Part shown: one piece after another, positions 43,901 to 51,628 of the stretch
Numbering within the stretch: the stretch's first letter is position 1
How the letters are laid out: each line of letters starts with the position of its first letter
Origin: Pegethrix bostrychoides GSE-TBD4-15B
GTDB taxonomy: Bacteria > Cyanobacteriota > Cyanobacteriia > Elainellales > Elainellaceae
DNA length: 64,000 nucleotides
Direction: 5' to 3'
Assembly (NCBI GenBank): GCA_019359155.1
Contig: JAHHHV010000067.1
Span: 1-64,000 of the forward strand
Notes under the pieces: model-generated
What the model was told of the DNA's origin: nothing
The model's input: only the letters and a program-made list of their open reading frames with translations
Database searches by the model: none
Position numbers and translations under genes: made by a program

Positions 43901-44135
43901 GCTGGTGATTGGCGGCGGAGCAGGGCAGGAAATTCTCCAGCCGTTGGCAGTTGTGGTACTGGGAGGACTGTTTACCTCGACAGCGCTGACGCTGCTGGTG
44001 CTGCCTGCCCTATACGCGCAGTTCGGTCGGTTTCTGGTGCCTCAACAGTTGGACAAAGCCGATCCTAGCTCAGATGTAATCGAGCAAGATGGGAGAGTTG
44101 ATCAGAAAGCGAATGCTATGCTGACAGACTGGTGA
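40977..44135 (+). CDS. Heavy-metal RND efflux pump (CzcA/CusA family)
   Basis: A 1052-residue inner-membrane proton-driven pump. It has the usual 12 helices and two large periplasmic loops. Recognisable are VIGAILITVLGAYNLTRMPLDVFPDFAPPQVEIQTEA at the N-terminus, the TM4 proton-relay segment AIGSVVDDSIVDMENAYRGL, and the C-terminal half with GVATRNGLLLVDNYN. The TM4 motif does not match the standard Zn/Co/Cd or Cu/Ag subtypes cleanly, so the exported metal is uncertain; copper-gene neighbours and the TTTCA box hint at Cu. It lies between the adaptor and the lipoprotein gene; no outer-membrane channel gene is adjacent. Confidence 0.92.
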   Translation: MLNAILKWSIVQRWLVVIGAILITVLGAYNLTRMPLDVFPDFAPPQVEIQTEATGLAPEEVESLITLPIESAVNGTPGVETVRSSSAVGISVVKVIFNWGTDIYRARQLVTERLQQVQEKLPEGIGTPQISPVSSPIGTVLMYAFTAETTSLMEVRRLVDRDVTNRLLAVPGVSQVIAYGGDVRQYQVLVDPARLSAFNVSLSEVTEAAEAANVNAAGGFLTTPDQEMIIRGVGRLESIDQLGYSVVAARDGKPVLLRDVAEVQLGAALKRGDGSVNGQPAVVVVVNKQPMNDTPTVTQAIEQAMEGVKAGLPKDIKVIETFRQENFIEASIENVLGSLRDGIIIVSVILLLFLMNWRTAVITLSAIPLSVLIGMLILNAFGQGINTMTLGGLAVAIGSVVDDSIVDMENAYRGLRKNQLEGTPEHPFKVVYDTSVEVRVSVIFSTVIIAVVFAPIFSLTGVEGRIFAPMGIAYLVSIFASTFVAMTLSPALCAILLARQNLPSDETWVSAFSQRLYRPALHFAVRRAKIVLMIAAASLIASLLVFTSLGRVFLPEFQEPSLVNAMLLYPGVSLEATNQAGLAMQDALKGDPRFSSVQLRSGRAPGDADAGGVNLGHVDVELSAEGMKNREGSIETIRAEFARIPGVAPSIGGFISHRMDEVLSGVRSAIAIKIFGPDLAELRSIGSEVEAAVRDVNGLVDLQLEPQVPIRQVQIQFDRAAAARYGLSVGQLSEMIETALNGRIVSQVLEEQQLFDLVVWLKDEARNNTETIRNLLVDTPTGQKIPLAQVAQIDYGTGPNTINRENVSRLIVVSANVSGRDLGSVIEDVQARVKASVPLPSGYFIQYGGQFESEQQASRNLLIFGGLAIVVMAVLMYFAVKSVAGMLMIMINLPLALVGGIFSIALGGGVVSVASLVGFITLFGVATRNGLLLVDNYNSKLARGMPLQQVIVDGSMERLVAILMTALTSALGMVPLVIGGGAGQEILQPLAVVVLGGLFTSTALTLLVLPALYAQFGRFLVPQQLDKADPSSDVIEQDGRVDQKANAMLTDW

Positions 44136-44184
44136 TAACTCTTGATTTCATTCAGTGATTTTGCTGTTAATTTGAGGATAATTT

Positions 44185-44700
44185 ATGCAGTTCAAGCTTT
44201 CTATTGTAGGTATCTTGAGTCTTGGTCTTTTCGGCTTAGCAAGCTGTGCTAGCGGCGGCAATCAAGCAACCACTGAAAGCAGCCCTACGGCTAGCGTTCC
44301 CATTGAGAGCAGCGTTACCAATTCTCCAACTCCAGAATCCCCTGCTGCGTCCCAAACTACGGCTGTGGAATCGTCTGACTCCCACGGTGGACAGGGCGGA
44401 CAGGTGATTGAATCAGGTCCCTATCACTTAGAATTTATTCCTGGAGCAGAAGCCAACGGCACGCATCTCGACTTCTTTCTGCAAAAGGGCGACAACCATG
44501 AAGCGATTCCCGGTGCTAAAGTCATCGCACAGGTTCAATTACCAGATGGTACTCAGCAATCATTGAATATGGAGTATGATGCAGCAGGTAAGCACTATAC
44601 GGTTTTGCTGCCTGCTACTGCGGCTGGAGAGTATAGGGTTGCAATTCTGTCGGATGTTGGCGGCGAGAAGGTGAATGGACGCTTTACCTTTACCAAGTAG
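44185..44700 (+). CDS. Lipoprotein of the efflux operon
   Basis: A 171-residue lipoprotein with signal LSIVGILSLGLFGLASC (lipobox LASC). After a serine/threonine-rich spacer and an SHGGQGGQ stretch, the mature domain (about residues 78-170) is all-beta: GPYHLEFIPGAEANGTHLDFFLQKGD, AKVIAQVQLPDGTQQS, AAGEYRVAILSDVGGEKVNGRFTF. It resembles a periplasmic Ig-like/cupredoxin-type accessory fold. It follows the pump gene by 49 bp and is closed by a terminator. Role unknown; a periplasmic metal-handling helper is plausible. Confidence 0.7.
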   Translation: MQFKLSIVGILSLGLFGLASCASGGNQATTESSPTASVPIESSVTNSPTPESPAASQTTAVESSDSHGGQGGQVIESGPYHLEFIPGAEANGTHLDFFLQKGDNHEAIPGAKVIAQVQLPDGTQQSLNMEYDAAGKHYTVLLPATAAGEYRVAILSDVGGEKVNGRFTFTK

Positions 44701-44724
44701 AACCTCTATTGTAGATTTTTATAG

Positions 44725-44762
44725 AACGGTGATTGCTTCAGCTGAGGTGATCATCGTTTTTT
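44725..44762 (+). terminator. Terminator after the efflux operon
   Basis: AACGGTGAT (44725-44733) pairs with ATCATCGTT (44750-44758), allowing one G-T pair, around a 16-nt loop, and runs into TTTTTT at 44757-44762. It ends the adaptor-pump-lipoprotein transcript. Confidence 0.75.
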
Positions 44763-44790
44763 GATGTATTTGCCATTTCATTCAATCAAA

Positions 44791-44806
44791 TTTCATGCCC
44801 AATTCA
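44791..44806 (+). promoter_or_regulatory. Weak tandem TTCA box before the DUF2808-like gene
   Basis: TTTCATGCCCAATTCA has TTCA half-sites 11 bp apart, 96 bp before the start. It is less conserved than the boxes at 38243 and 39128. Confidence 0.4.
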
Positions 44807-44901
44807 CTTTTGAACTGTAAGTTGGTAATTGTACAATCACACCACTAGTTCAAACCATTTACCACAGGGAAGTGATCTAACGACTCTGTGGTTTCTCTAC
44901 T

Positions 44902-45387
44902 ATGAATACTCTTATTGTATTAACATCTTTGCTACCCGTTGCTTTCGTCTGGCTGTCAGGTGAGCGATTTAGAGCAAAGCAAGCTCATATTGCTTGTAGC
45001 GGTGCTTATCCAAATCGAGTCCATCTACCTAGCTCTACTCACTTTATTGAGATTCTAACCCAAGAGCAATTAGCCTCTCTGCTAATTTATATTCCATCTG
45101 GGCTAACTGTTGAATGCATTCAAGTCACAGATGAGCAGTTTAAACTAATCCCACACTTTGCTACCACAACAGAATTCAGCCTTTTAATTGATCTAAATTT
45201 ATATATTCAGCCAGGTAATACTTTTACTGTCTCTATGCAAGGCGTGAGAACCTCTGACCGCTCTGAGCAGGTCTGGAGGTATGAAGTATATGCAAAATAT
45301 TTGAATGGCTCTGAATTTCAGCGAATTGGTGTTGCCAACATACATACATATTCAGACATTAGGCTGCATCAAAAGATATTTAATTAA
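44902..45387 (+). CDS. DUF2808-like secreted protein
   Basis: A 161-residue protein with a short N-terminal hydrophobic segment (IVLTSLLPVAFVWLSG). The C-terminal part fits DUF2808, a cyanobacterial all-beta family: LLIYIPSGLTVECIQV, then LNLYIQPGNTFTVSMQGVRTS and VWRYEVYAKYLNGSEFQRIGVANIHTY. Base composition is AT-richer than its neighbours. Monocistronic, between the efflux operon terminator and the 57-residue secreted protein. Its function is unknown. Confidence 0.55.
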   Translation: MNTLIVLTSLLPVAFVWLSGERFRAKQAHIACSGAYPNRVHLPSSTHFIEILTQEQLASLLIYIPSGLTVECIQVTDEQFKLIPHFATTTEFSLLIDLNLYIQPGNTFTVSMQGVRTSDRSEQVWRYEVYAKYLNGSEFQRIGVANIHTYSDIRLHQKIFN

Positions 45388-45404
45388 GTGCTACGAGATA
45401 CATT

Positions 45405-45420
45405 TTTCACATCGTTTTCA
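45405..45420 (+). promoter_or_regulatory. Tandem TTTCA box before the 57-residue secreted protein gene
   Basis: TTTCACATCGTTTTCA contains two TTTCA half-sites 11 bp apart, 137 bp before the next start, and continues TTTTTGTTC. Confidence 0.5.
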
Positions 45421-45556
45421 TTTTTGTTCTAGATAATGGAAGTTAAGCAAACCAAAGCAAGTCATGGTTATCTAGCTTTGGCAAAACTTACAGAATCTAC
45501 AGAAATTCAAAGCTGTGATTCGTTTATTTTCCGTTTAGTTATCAAGGAGACTTTCC

Positions 45557-45730
45557 ATGCAACGTATTCTACTTGCGATCCTGCTAGTCGCTGCTGCTTT
45601 CTCTAGCTTTGTTTCCTTACCTGCAACGGCAGCTAAAGATGCCATCTCCCGCGACCAGCAAGCCACAAATAAAACTGAAGATGGCAAAACCCATCGCCAG
45701 CAGCACCGTCAACAGATTCTAAACAAATAG
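45557..45730 (+). CDS. Small secreted protein (57 aa)
   Basis: A short gene with a strong AAGGAG Shine-Dalgarno seven bases before the ATG at 45557. The product is 57 residues: signal peptide ILLAILLVAAAFSSFVSLPATAA, cleaved near ATAA-KDA, then a polar, charged mature peptide of about 30 residues (RDQQATNKTEDGKTHRQQH) rich in Gln, Lys and His. The signal and the start region show it is a real gene. It sits just upstream of the RR-HK pair, behind a TTTCA box, so it is probably metal-induced. I know no family. Confidence 0.75.
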   Translation: MQRILLAILLVAAAFSSFVSLPATAAKDAISRDQQATNKTEDGKTHRQQHRQQILNK

Positions 45731-45757
45731 GATAAAAGTTAACCCTTGTCCGTTAAC

Positions 45758-45812
45758 AAGCACAGGCTGTAATCGCTGAGTTTCTAGTAAGCTTGTAGTG
45801 CAGCCTGTGCTT
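45758..45812. terminator. 12-bp inverted repeat between the small gene and the RR gene
   Basis: AAGCACAGGCTG (45758-45769) is exactly mirrored by CAGCCTGTGCTT (45801-45812) around a 31-nt loop, 21 bp before the RR start. It could be a terminator or attenuator of the small gene, letting only part of transcription continue into the RR-HK genes, or an operator. Confidence 0.6.
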
Positions 45813-45832
45813 TATCGACTTCATTAACTGCG

Positions 45833-46543
45833 ATGAAAATTTTGCTAGTCGAAGATGAACCAGACTTGGGGCGCGCAATTCAGCAGGCTCTCAGCCGCGA
45901 AAAATATATCGTGGACTGGGTGCAGGATGGCTCTCAAGCCTGGAATTATCTGGAAACCCCTTGGTCATCCTATACGATGGCGGTTTTCGATTGGCTGCTA
46001 CCGGGACTGTCTGGTATCGAGCTATGTAAACGCCTGCGGCAGCAACATAATTCCTTACCTGTTTTAATCCTGACGGCTAAAGACAGCATGGCCGATAAGG
46101 TGACTGGGCTAGATGCTGGAGCCGATGACTACCTCGTTAAACCGTTTGGCATGGCGGAACTGTTGGCGCGGCTGAGAGCCTTGCAGCGTCGTTCAGCTCA
46201 GCCCTATAGCCAAACTCTACAGCTCGGTCGGCTGACGCTTGACTATGCTACCTCAACGGTTTCGGTTCGGGTAGAAGATGGCTCCCATGTCGTACAGCTC
46301 ACGGCTAAGGAGTTCCAGCTCCTAGAACACTTCATGCGCCACCCTCAGCAGATTATTAACCGAGACCAGTTGATGAACGCGCTCTGGGAAGTGCAGGCTG
46401 AGCCAGCCAGCAATGTGGTTTCGGCCCAGATGCGCCTGCTGCGACGGAAACTAGCTGACTACGATTGTGATGGCATGATTGAGACAATCTATGGCTTGGG
46501 ATATCGTCTTAACTTAACAGATGCACCAGAACCAACTGTTTAA
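45833..46543 (+). CDS. OmpR-family response regulator, RppA/CopR-like
   Basis: A 236-residue regulator. The receiver domain has acidic residues E8/D9, phospho-Asp53 in FDWLLPG, and the conserved LTAKD and LVKPFGM loops. The winged-helix effector domain (about residues 130-230) shows LTAKEFQLLEHFMRHPQQIINRDQLMNALW and the C-terminal ETIYGLGYRL. The receiver resembles cyanobacterial RppA (nickel/redox) and CopR (copper). It overlaps the kinase gene by 23 bp. It is the best candidate to bind the tandem TTTCA boxes. Confidence 0.93.
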   Translation: MKILLVEDEPDLGRAIQQALSREKYIVDWVQDGSQAWNYLETPWSSYTMAVFDWLLPGLSGIELCKRLRQQHNSLPVLILTAKDSMADKVTGLDAGADDYLVKPFGMAELLARLRALQRRSAQPYSQTLQLGRLTLDYATSTVSVRVEDGSHVVQLTAKEFQLLEHFMRHPQQIINRDQLMNALWEVQAEPASNVVSAQMRLLRRKLADYDCDGMIETIYGLGYRLNLTDAPEPTV

Positions 46544-47864
46544 CTGGACTCGCCTTAAGCTGGCAGGCTGGTATTCCAGCGTGATGGGCTTGATTCTCAT
46601 CTTGTTTGGCTTTGCCATTTACCAGGTAATGGCGCGAGCACACTGGTATGGGCTAGACCAAGAGCTAGAAATCGTTTCCGGCACGCTACATGACGCGCTG
46701 GAGCCAAATCTGGCCCAGCCTGGAACAATTAGCCCAGCCGTGCAGGCTCTGCTGCCGAGTATTTGTCTGGCAAACACGGACTGCTCCCAACCAACGCTGA
46801 CCGAACGGCACATTTTAGGCATTGTGCAGCAGGAGGGATATTATTTGCGGTTCCTCAACCCCGCCAAACATGTCGTGGCTACGATTGGCTACCAACCAGA
46901 GAACCTGATTTCACGACCAAAGCAGGATTGGCAGTCTTTAGAGGATACAAACGGTACACGCTACCACCAGATCTCACTCAGCTTGAAAACCCAAACCGGT
47001 AATTTTTGGGGCTATATGGAAGTCGGGCGTTCGCTCAAAGAATTCGACGATCATCTGCTGACGTTGAAGTGGCTGCTCGTCGTTGGTTTGCCTCTGACGC
47101 TGCTGCTCGTAGCTCTAGCAAGCTGGTGGCTGGCTGGGCTGGCGATGCGTCCGGTTTACCAATCCTATGAGCAGATTCAGCAGTTTACTGCCGATGCAGC
47201 CCACGAACTGCGAACTCCGCTAGCTGCTGTCCGCGCCACGATTGAATCTGTGCTCCAAATACCGCACCTATCTGAGGCAGAATCGCGTAGTACCTTTCAG
47301 ATTGTGGAGCGTCAGAATAATCGGCTGGCTCAGTTGGTGCAAGATTTGCTGCTGCTCACACGGATGGATATGCAGCCCGCCAAAACTAAGCAGCAGCCTT
47401 GCTGTTTGAATGATCTGATTAGCGATGTGGTTGAAGAGTTTGCCGCCCTGGCAATCGCCGCAGAAGTGAAGCTAGATGCCAAGCTCAACCCAGCACAGCG
47501 GCTTGCTGTTTTGGGAGACGAAGAACAACTCTATCGGCTACTGGCAAACCTGGTGACGAACGCAATTCAACATACACCAAACGGCGGGTTTCTGGTCATT
47601 GCACTAGGACAAGACGAGTCCCACGCCGTGATTACCGTACAGGATACAGGTATCGGCATTCCTGCTGCCGATCAAGCTCGAATTTTTGATCGGTTTTACC
47701 GCGTCAACAGCGATCGCTCTCGCTTAACAGGTGGGTCAGGCTTAGGATTAGCCATTGCACAAGCAATTGCCAAATCGCATCACGGCACGATTCAGGTGCA
47801 GAGCGAAGTTAGCAAAGGCAGCACCTTTACGGTGCGGTTACCCTTGATTAAACGAAACGCCTGA
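46521..47864 (+). CDS. Sensor histidine kinase, RppB/CopS-like
   Basis: A 447-residue kinase with an N-terminal transmembrane helix (about 17-37), a periplasmic sensor region of about 135 residues (ending before 175), and a second helix (LKWLLVVGLPLTLLLVALASWWL). The phospho-acceptor is in ADAAHELRTPLAAVR (His about 228). The ATPase domain has LLANLVTNAIQHTPNGG (N box), QDTGIGIPAADQARIFDRFYR (G1/F) and GGSGLGLAIAQAI (G2). The periplasmic part includes two cysteines (SICLANTDC) that could bind a metal. Overlaps the RR gene by 23 bp, indicating coupling. Confidence 0.93.
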   Translation: MHQNQLFNWTRLKLAGWYSSVMGLILILFGFAIYQVMARAHWYGLDQELEIVSGTLHDALEPNLAQPGTISPAVQALLPSICLANTDCSQPTLTERHILGIVQQEGYYLRFLNPAKHVVATIGYQPENLISRPKQDWQSLEDTNGTRYHQISLSLKTQTGNFWGYMEVGRSLKEFDDHLLTLKWLLVVGLPLTLLLVALASWWLAGLAMRPVYQSYEQIQQFTADAAHELRTPLAAVRATIESVLQIPHLSEAESRSTFQIVERQNNRLAQLVQDLLLLTRMDMQPAKTKQQPCCLNDLISDVVEEFAALAIAAEVKLDAKLNPAQRLAVLGDEEQLYRLLANLVTNAIQHTPNGGFLVIALGQDESHAVITVQDTGIGIPAADQARIFDRFYRVNSDRSRLTGGSGLGLAIAQAIAKSHHGTIQVQSEVSKGSTFTVRLPLIKRNA

Positions 47865-47869
47865 TGCCA

Positions 47870-47885
47870 TTTCATTCTCAGTTCA
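47870..47885 (+). promoter_or_regulatory. Tandem TTCA box before the multicopper oxidase
   Basis: TTTCATTCTCAGTTCA has TTCA half-sites 11 bp apart, 61 bp upstream of the multicopper oxidase start, and lies just after the kinase stop. Confidence 0.5.
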
Positions 47886-47946
47886 TATTGTTTGGTTAAC
47901 CTAAGGATAAAGCCTTTTCATAGCTGAGCTAAATCAGGAGTCAATC

Positions 47947-49464
47947 ATGCCTCACCTCAACCGTCGGCAGTTTCTCACTCTCAGTGCTGGTGCAGCCGGA
48001 ACCGTACTGCTGCCTCGCTGCGCCGGCAATCAAGCGGCTACGCTGGCTTCCCCTAATGTTATAACCAGCCAAGCAGGGCTGTTGAATGTGTCGCTGATGG
48101 CACGTCAAGATAGATACAGAATTGGCGGCCAGGAGGGCCAAGTCATGAGCTACAACGGCCAGATCCCAGGCACTAGGCTAGAAGCACGTCCCGGTGATAC
48201 TGTCAAAATTCGCTTCGAGAATCAGTTGCCACAAGCAACCAATTTACATTACCACGGACTGCACATCCCTTCTACGGGAAACGCTGACAATATTTTTCTG
48301 AGCATTCCTTCCAATGAAACGCTAGATTATGAATTTACAATTTCAAACAATCATCCGGCTGGTACATTTTACTATCATCCACACCTGCATGGAACGGTTG
48401 CTGAGCAGATCTTTGCAGGACTAGGCGGTATTTTTGTCGTGCGGGGTTCACTAGACGAAATCCCAGAAATTCAAGCGGCCCAGGAAGAGTTCCTGTTTTT
48501 GAAAGACTTCTCGCTGGATGCCAATGGCCAAATCCCTACCCCTGGCCACATGGAACTAATGCAGGGACGGGAGGGGGCAACTCTCACAGTGAATGGGCAA
48601 ATCAATCCCAGTTTCTCGATCCCGACTGGCGGACTGTTGCGACTGCGAATTGTGAACGCCTCTGCGGCTCGGTTTTACCGATTGTCGCTGGAAGATCATC
48701 CCCTGTATCTAATTGCAACGGACGGCGGCGCAATTACCGAACCTGTTGAACTGCAAGAACTGTTGCTGTCTCCCGGCGAACGGGCAGAGGTTTTAGTCAA
48801 GGGCGACCGAGAACCAAAGCAATATCGATTGCTTAATCTTCCCTATAACCGGAGCGGTATGGGAATGATGGGGGAGATAGGCAATATGGGTAGCATGGGA
48901 ATGATGCATAGCATGAACGGTATGGGCCGCATGGGTAACGCTTCAGTCACTCAGTCTCCTCAGTTGCTCGCAACCCTAGTTTATCAAGATGAAGTTTCCC
49001 CAATTCCCCTGCCCAAACAATTAATTCCAGTTGAGGCACTGCCTGAGCCAACTAATACTCGACGGATTGAGCTGTCGATGGCGATGGGAACTTCAGGAAT
49101 GGGAGCAGGAATGAGTATGGGCAGCGGTATGGGAATGCAATTTCTGTTCAACGGCAAAACATTTGACATGAACCGGGTTGACGCTGCTGTGAAGCTGGGC
49201 ACGGTCGAAGACTGGGAGCTAGTCAACAGCGATCCTGACCGGATGGATCACCCCTTCCACCTGCATGTCAATTCATTTCAAATTATCAGCCGCAACGGAC
49301 AGCCTGATCCCTATCCTGCCTGGAAAGACACGCTAATTGTAAGAGGCAATGAAACGGTTCGAATTCGAATTCCGTTTCAAGATTTTGCTGGCAGGACAGT
49401 TTACCACTGTCATATTCTTGACCATGAAGACCTGGGTATGATGGGCTTGGTTGAGATGAGCTAG
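47947..49464 (+). CDS. CueO-like multicopper oxidase with methionine-rich insert
   Basis: A 505-residue laccase-type enzyme. The N-terminus is a Tat signal (NRRQFLTLSAGAAGTVLL), so it is exported folded. All copper ligand clusters are present: HYHGLHIP, YYHPHLHG, HPFHLHVNSFQ and HCHILDHEDLGMM. A methionine-rich loop (MGMMGEIGNMGSMGMMHSMNGMGRM) at about residue 303-327, plus MGAGMSMGSGMGMQ, resembles the Cu(I)-binding insert of CueO. It would oxidise periplasmic Cu(I) to less toxic Cu(II). It lies downstream of the RR-HK pair and is preceded by AGGAG. Confidence 0.95.
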   Translation: MPHLNRRQFLTLSAGAAGTVLLPRCAGNQAATLASPNVITSQAGLLNVSLMARQDRYRIGGQEGQVMSYNGQIPGTRLEARPGDTVKIRFENQLPQATNLHYHGLHIPSTGNADNIFLSIPSNETLDYEFTISNNHPAGTFYYHPHLHGTVAEQIFAGLGGIFVVRGSLDEIPEIQAAQEEFLFLKDFSLDANGQIPTPGHMELMQGREGATLTVNGQINPSFSIPTGGLLRLRIVNASAARFYRLSLEDHPLYLIATDGGAITEPVELQELLLSPGERAEVLVKGDREPKQYRLLNLPYNRSGMGMMGEIGNMGSMGMMHSMNGMGRMGNASVTQSPQLLATLVYQDEVSPIPLPKQLIPVEALPEPTNTRRIELSMAMGTSGMGAGMSMGSGMGMQFLFNGKTFDMNRVDAAVKLGTVEDWELVNSDPDRMDHPFHLHVNSFQIISRNGQPDPYPAWKDTLIVRGNETVRIRIPFQDFAGRTVYHCHILDHEDLGMMGLVEMS

Positions 49465-49562
49465 TGACCTACCGCTATAGTGTCGGTAAAAGAAGCGTTA
49501 TTTTAGTTCGATAAGACATATGTTTGTTGGGACTGCTGCTCTATAATCTGAGAAAACAAAAA

Positions 49563-50103
49563 CTATTCGCTATATCCTCGCAGTTTGTTATACTGCACGA
49601 TTTGCTCAGGTGATAATAGGGGCATAATCCGCAGGTGGGCTTCGAGGTGAACAGCGCGCAGCTGGCCATACAGATCTGCCAATTCCTGGGTCTGCTCCTG
49701 CAAGTTAGTAGGAGTAATTGACCGATCTACGAATGCTACACTAAGCTGCTGCTCGTTCTCCAAGATCTTTTGCCCAACCCGTTTGGCCTCTGCCTGCATC
49801 CGCTCAAACTCTGCTTGAACCGCAACCTCCTGCTCAACCGAGAGATTTAACTCCTGTTTTAAGTCAAGCACATGGCGTGGCCCAGGATAACTGTTCAGTT
49901 CAGCCATTCTGGCATAGCCCGCTCCACGTCCATGCACCAAATTCTCAACCTCTTGAGGGCTTAAGCCGCGCACTGGGCTACTCAATTGTTCCACATAGGG
50001 CGAGTGCCCGGATGAAGCGATGGTGCTGAGCTAGGCTAGAACCCGCGATTAATAGCACAAATCCTAGCGTTAACAGACCTTTATCTTGTAGTGTTAGCTT
50101 CAT
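49563..50103 (-). pseudogene. Spy/CpxP-like periplasmic metal-stress protein, frameshifted
   Basis: From ATG 50103 a clear signal peptide is read (MKLTLQDKGLLTLGFVLLIAGSSLA, then QHHR), but that frame stops soon after. A second frame beginning ASSGHSPYVEQLSSPVRGLSPQE continues to the end of an intact helical domain (LKQELNLSVEQEVAVQAEFERMQAEAKRV, SPEQIVQYNKLRGYSE) of the Spy/CpxP/LTXXQ type. Frames join if one base is gained or lost near 50010-50020. Without repair the mature protein would lack its export signal. A sequencing error is equally possible. Such proteins act as periplasmic chaperones or metal sensors. Confidence 0.75.
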
Positions 50104-50273
50104 TTTCTGAATTAGATTAGTCTCTGACTATAATTGAAATGCACTTGGAGATCACAATGTTCTGAGACATAGCGTAAGTTTAACCATTGACTTTACTGAA
50201 TGCTGAACTGAATGCTGATCGGTCTACATGCAAGTTATTGCTGGGACTCTATCGCAACACCTAGCCGACAAGT

Positions 50274-50999
50274 CTAATCAGAAACATTAATCGTTCTAAG
50301 CTTCCCATTGATGAAGTAAAAGAGAGCAGAACTGCTGCCCAACTGATCGAATCTGAAGTATTCAGGCCGCAATTGCTCTGGAAAAGCAGTTGGTGTGACA
50401 ATTGGAGGATTCCATAGTTCTACGGTTGGGCTGCTGACAAACTGCCGCCATTCTAACTCATCGGCTTTGATAGGGAAATATCTACGGGCGGCTGCACCCA
50501 GTTCTCCTGTGGGTTTGAGGAACATGGCGGTATAGACCAAGCCTTTAATTGGCTCTGGCGGCTTTTCATAGTCGGTCAGCCTGACTGTCTCAAACGCAGT
50601 TCCCCGGTTGAGCAATAGACGAAACTGCGAATAATTCGTAGTCTGGTTGATCAGCAGCACTGCGTAGTCTCTCTGTCCATCCTGATTGAAATCGGCGGTA
50701 AAGATCGAACAGGTGGCAGGGCTATTACCGTAAAGGCTTGTATAGTCTGAGCTTTGCGGCTGTTGGTCCAACTTTTGGATTGGCTCTACGAAGTCCGCAG
50801 GTTTTGCCAGTCGGTAGCCTGGAAAAGTGGATTGAAGCGAGTCTGGTAGTTCTCCCTGGCACTGTACTTCTGGTGCATCCACAGCAGTACTGTTCTTTGT
50901 CGCAGACTTAGGTTTTGTGTCAGGCTGGAGACTGAGTGGAGGAGAAGATTGGCAGGCTACCAAAATCAGAGTCGCCGCTGCTACGCATAATCTGAGCAT
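50274..50999 (-). CDS. Lipoprotein, unknown function
   Basis: A 241-residue lipoprotein with signal LRLCVAAATLILVAC (lipobox LVAC). The mature part begins with a polar spacer and includes a CSIFTADFNQDGQRDYAVLLIN element resembling a calcium-binding FG-GAP/EF-hand-like loop (D-x-N-x-D-x-x-x-D). It would sit on the periplasmic face of a membrane. I do not recognise the family. It is transcribed away from the multicopper oxidase region and lies upstream of the frameshifted Spy-like gene on the same strand, 170 bp from it. Confidence 0.6.
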   Translation of the reverse strand: MLRLCVAAATLILVACQSSPPLSLQPDTKPKSATKNSTAVDAPEVQCQGELPDSLQSTFPGYRLAKPADFVEPIQKLDQQPQSSDYTSLYGNSPATCSIFTADFNQDGQRDYAVLLINQTTNYSQFRLLLNRGTAFETVRLTDYEKPPEPIKGLVYTAMFLKPTGELGAAARRYFPIKADELEWRQFVSSPTVELWNPPIVTPTAFPEQLRPEYFRFDQLGSSSALFYFINGKLRTINVSD

Positions 51000-51095
51000 G
51001 ATTGAGTTAATTTAATATCTCTTTGTATCGAGCAAGGTTATTGATCCAAAGTTCCAGGACTTTTACATTAAGTTTCAGAATTTTAGTTCTCCTTA

Positions 51096-51602
51096 TCACG
51101 ACTGAAGCTGCTGAAGCAATTGCTGCGCCCATTCAAAATTAGGTGTAATTGTCAGAGCGTTCTGAACTTCTCTGATTGCTTCGGCAATTTCACCCTGCCG
51201 CTTCAAAATGATGGCTAAATTGTAGTGAGCCAAGGTGTGAATGCTGGCAGGCTGCTCCGATCGGTCAGGAAGCACTAGAACCTGCTGAAAGACGTCTTTG
51301 GCATTCTCAAGCTGGTCTAGTTGGACGAACGCCAGCCCCAAATTAATGTAGGCAGAGTCAAGAATGGAATTGAGCCGGATCGCATTTTGGTAAGCTTGAA
51401 CTGCGGCATCGACTTGTCCGGCTTGGTGAAGCTCGACCCCCAGTTCGTAGAAATCCTCTGCCGACTGGGTTTCTGGCTGGGCAGATGTTTGAGCAATTTG
51501 GTCAGCAGCACCCTGGTGCAACAGCGACGAATCAGCAGCTTGGATCAAACTGGGCAAATCCTGAGTGTGGATCAGACGGTCGGGCAGATTGGGCAGGAGC
51601 AT
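51096..51602 (-). CDS. TPR protein
   Basis: A 168-residue protein with two to three tetratricopeptide units: AEDFYELGVELHQAGQVDAAVQAYQNAIRLN, SAYINLGLAFVQLDQLENAKDVFQQVLVL, and AHYNLAIILKRQGEIAEAIREVQNALTI. The first 45 residues are polar and lack a signal peptide. TPRs mediate protein contacts; the partner is unknown. It lies 26 bp downstream of the ArsR/SmtB gene on the same strand, so it may be expressed with that repressor and respond to the same metal. Confidence 0.75.
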   Translation of the reverse strand: MLLPNLPDRLIHTQDLPSLIQAADSSLLHQGAADQIAQTSAQPETQSAEDFYELGVELHQAGQVDAAVQAYQNAIRLNSILDSAYINLGLAFVQLDQLENAKDVFQQVLVLPDRSEQPASIHTLAHYNLAIILKRQGEIAEAIREVQNALTITPNFEWAQQLLQQLQS

Positions 51603-51628
51603 GGGGATTCTTGTTTCCAGCTTATCTT

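Noticed and set aside
49356-49372. GGTTCGAATTCGAATTCC inside the multicopper oxidase as a second tRNA-Arg attachment site
   Set aside because: Only the short GGTTCGAAT core matches the tRNA T-loop; the flanking stem bases differ and it lies in coding sequence.
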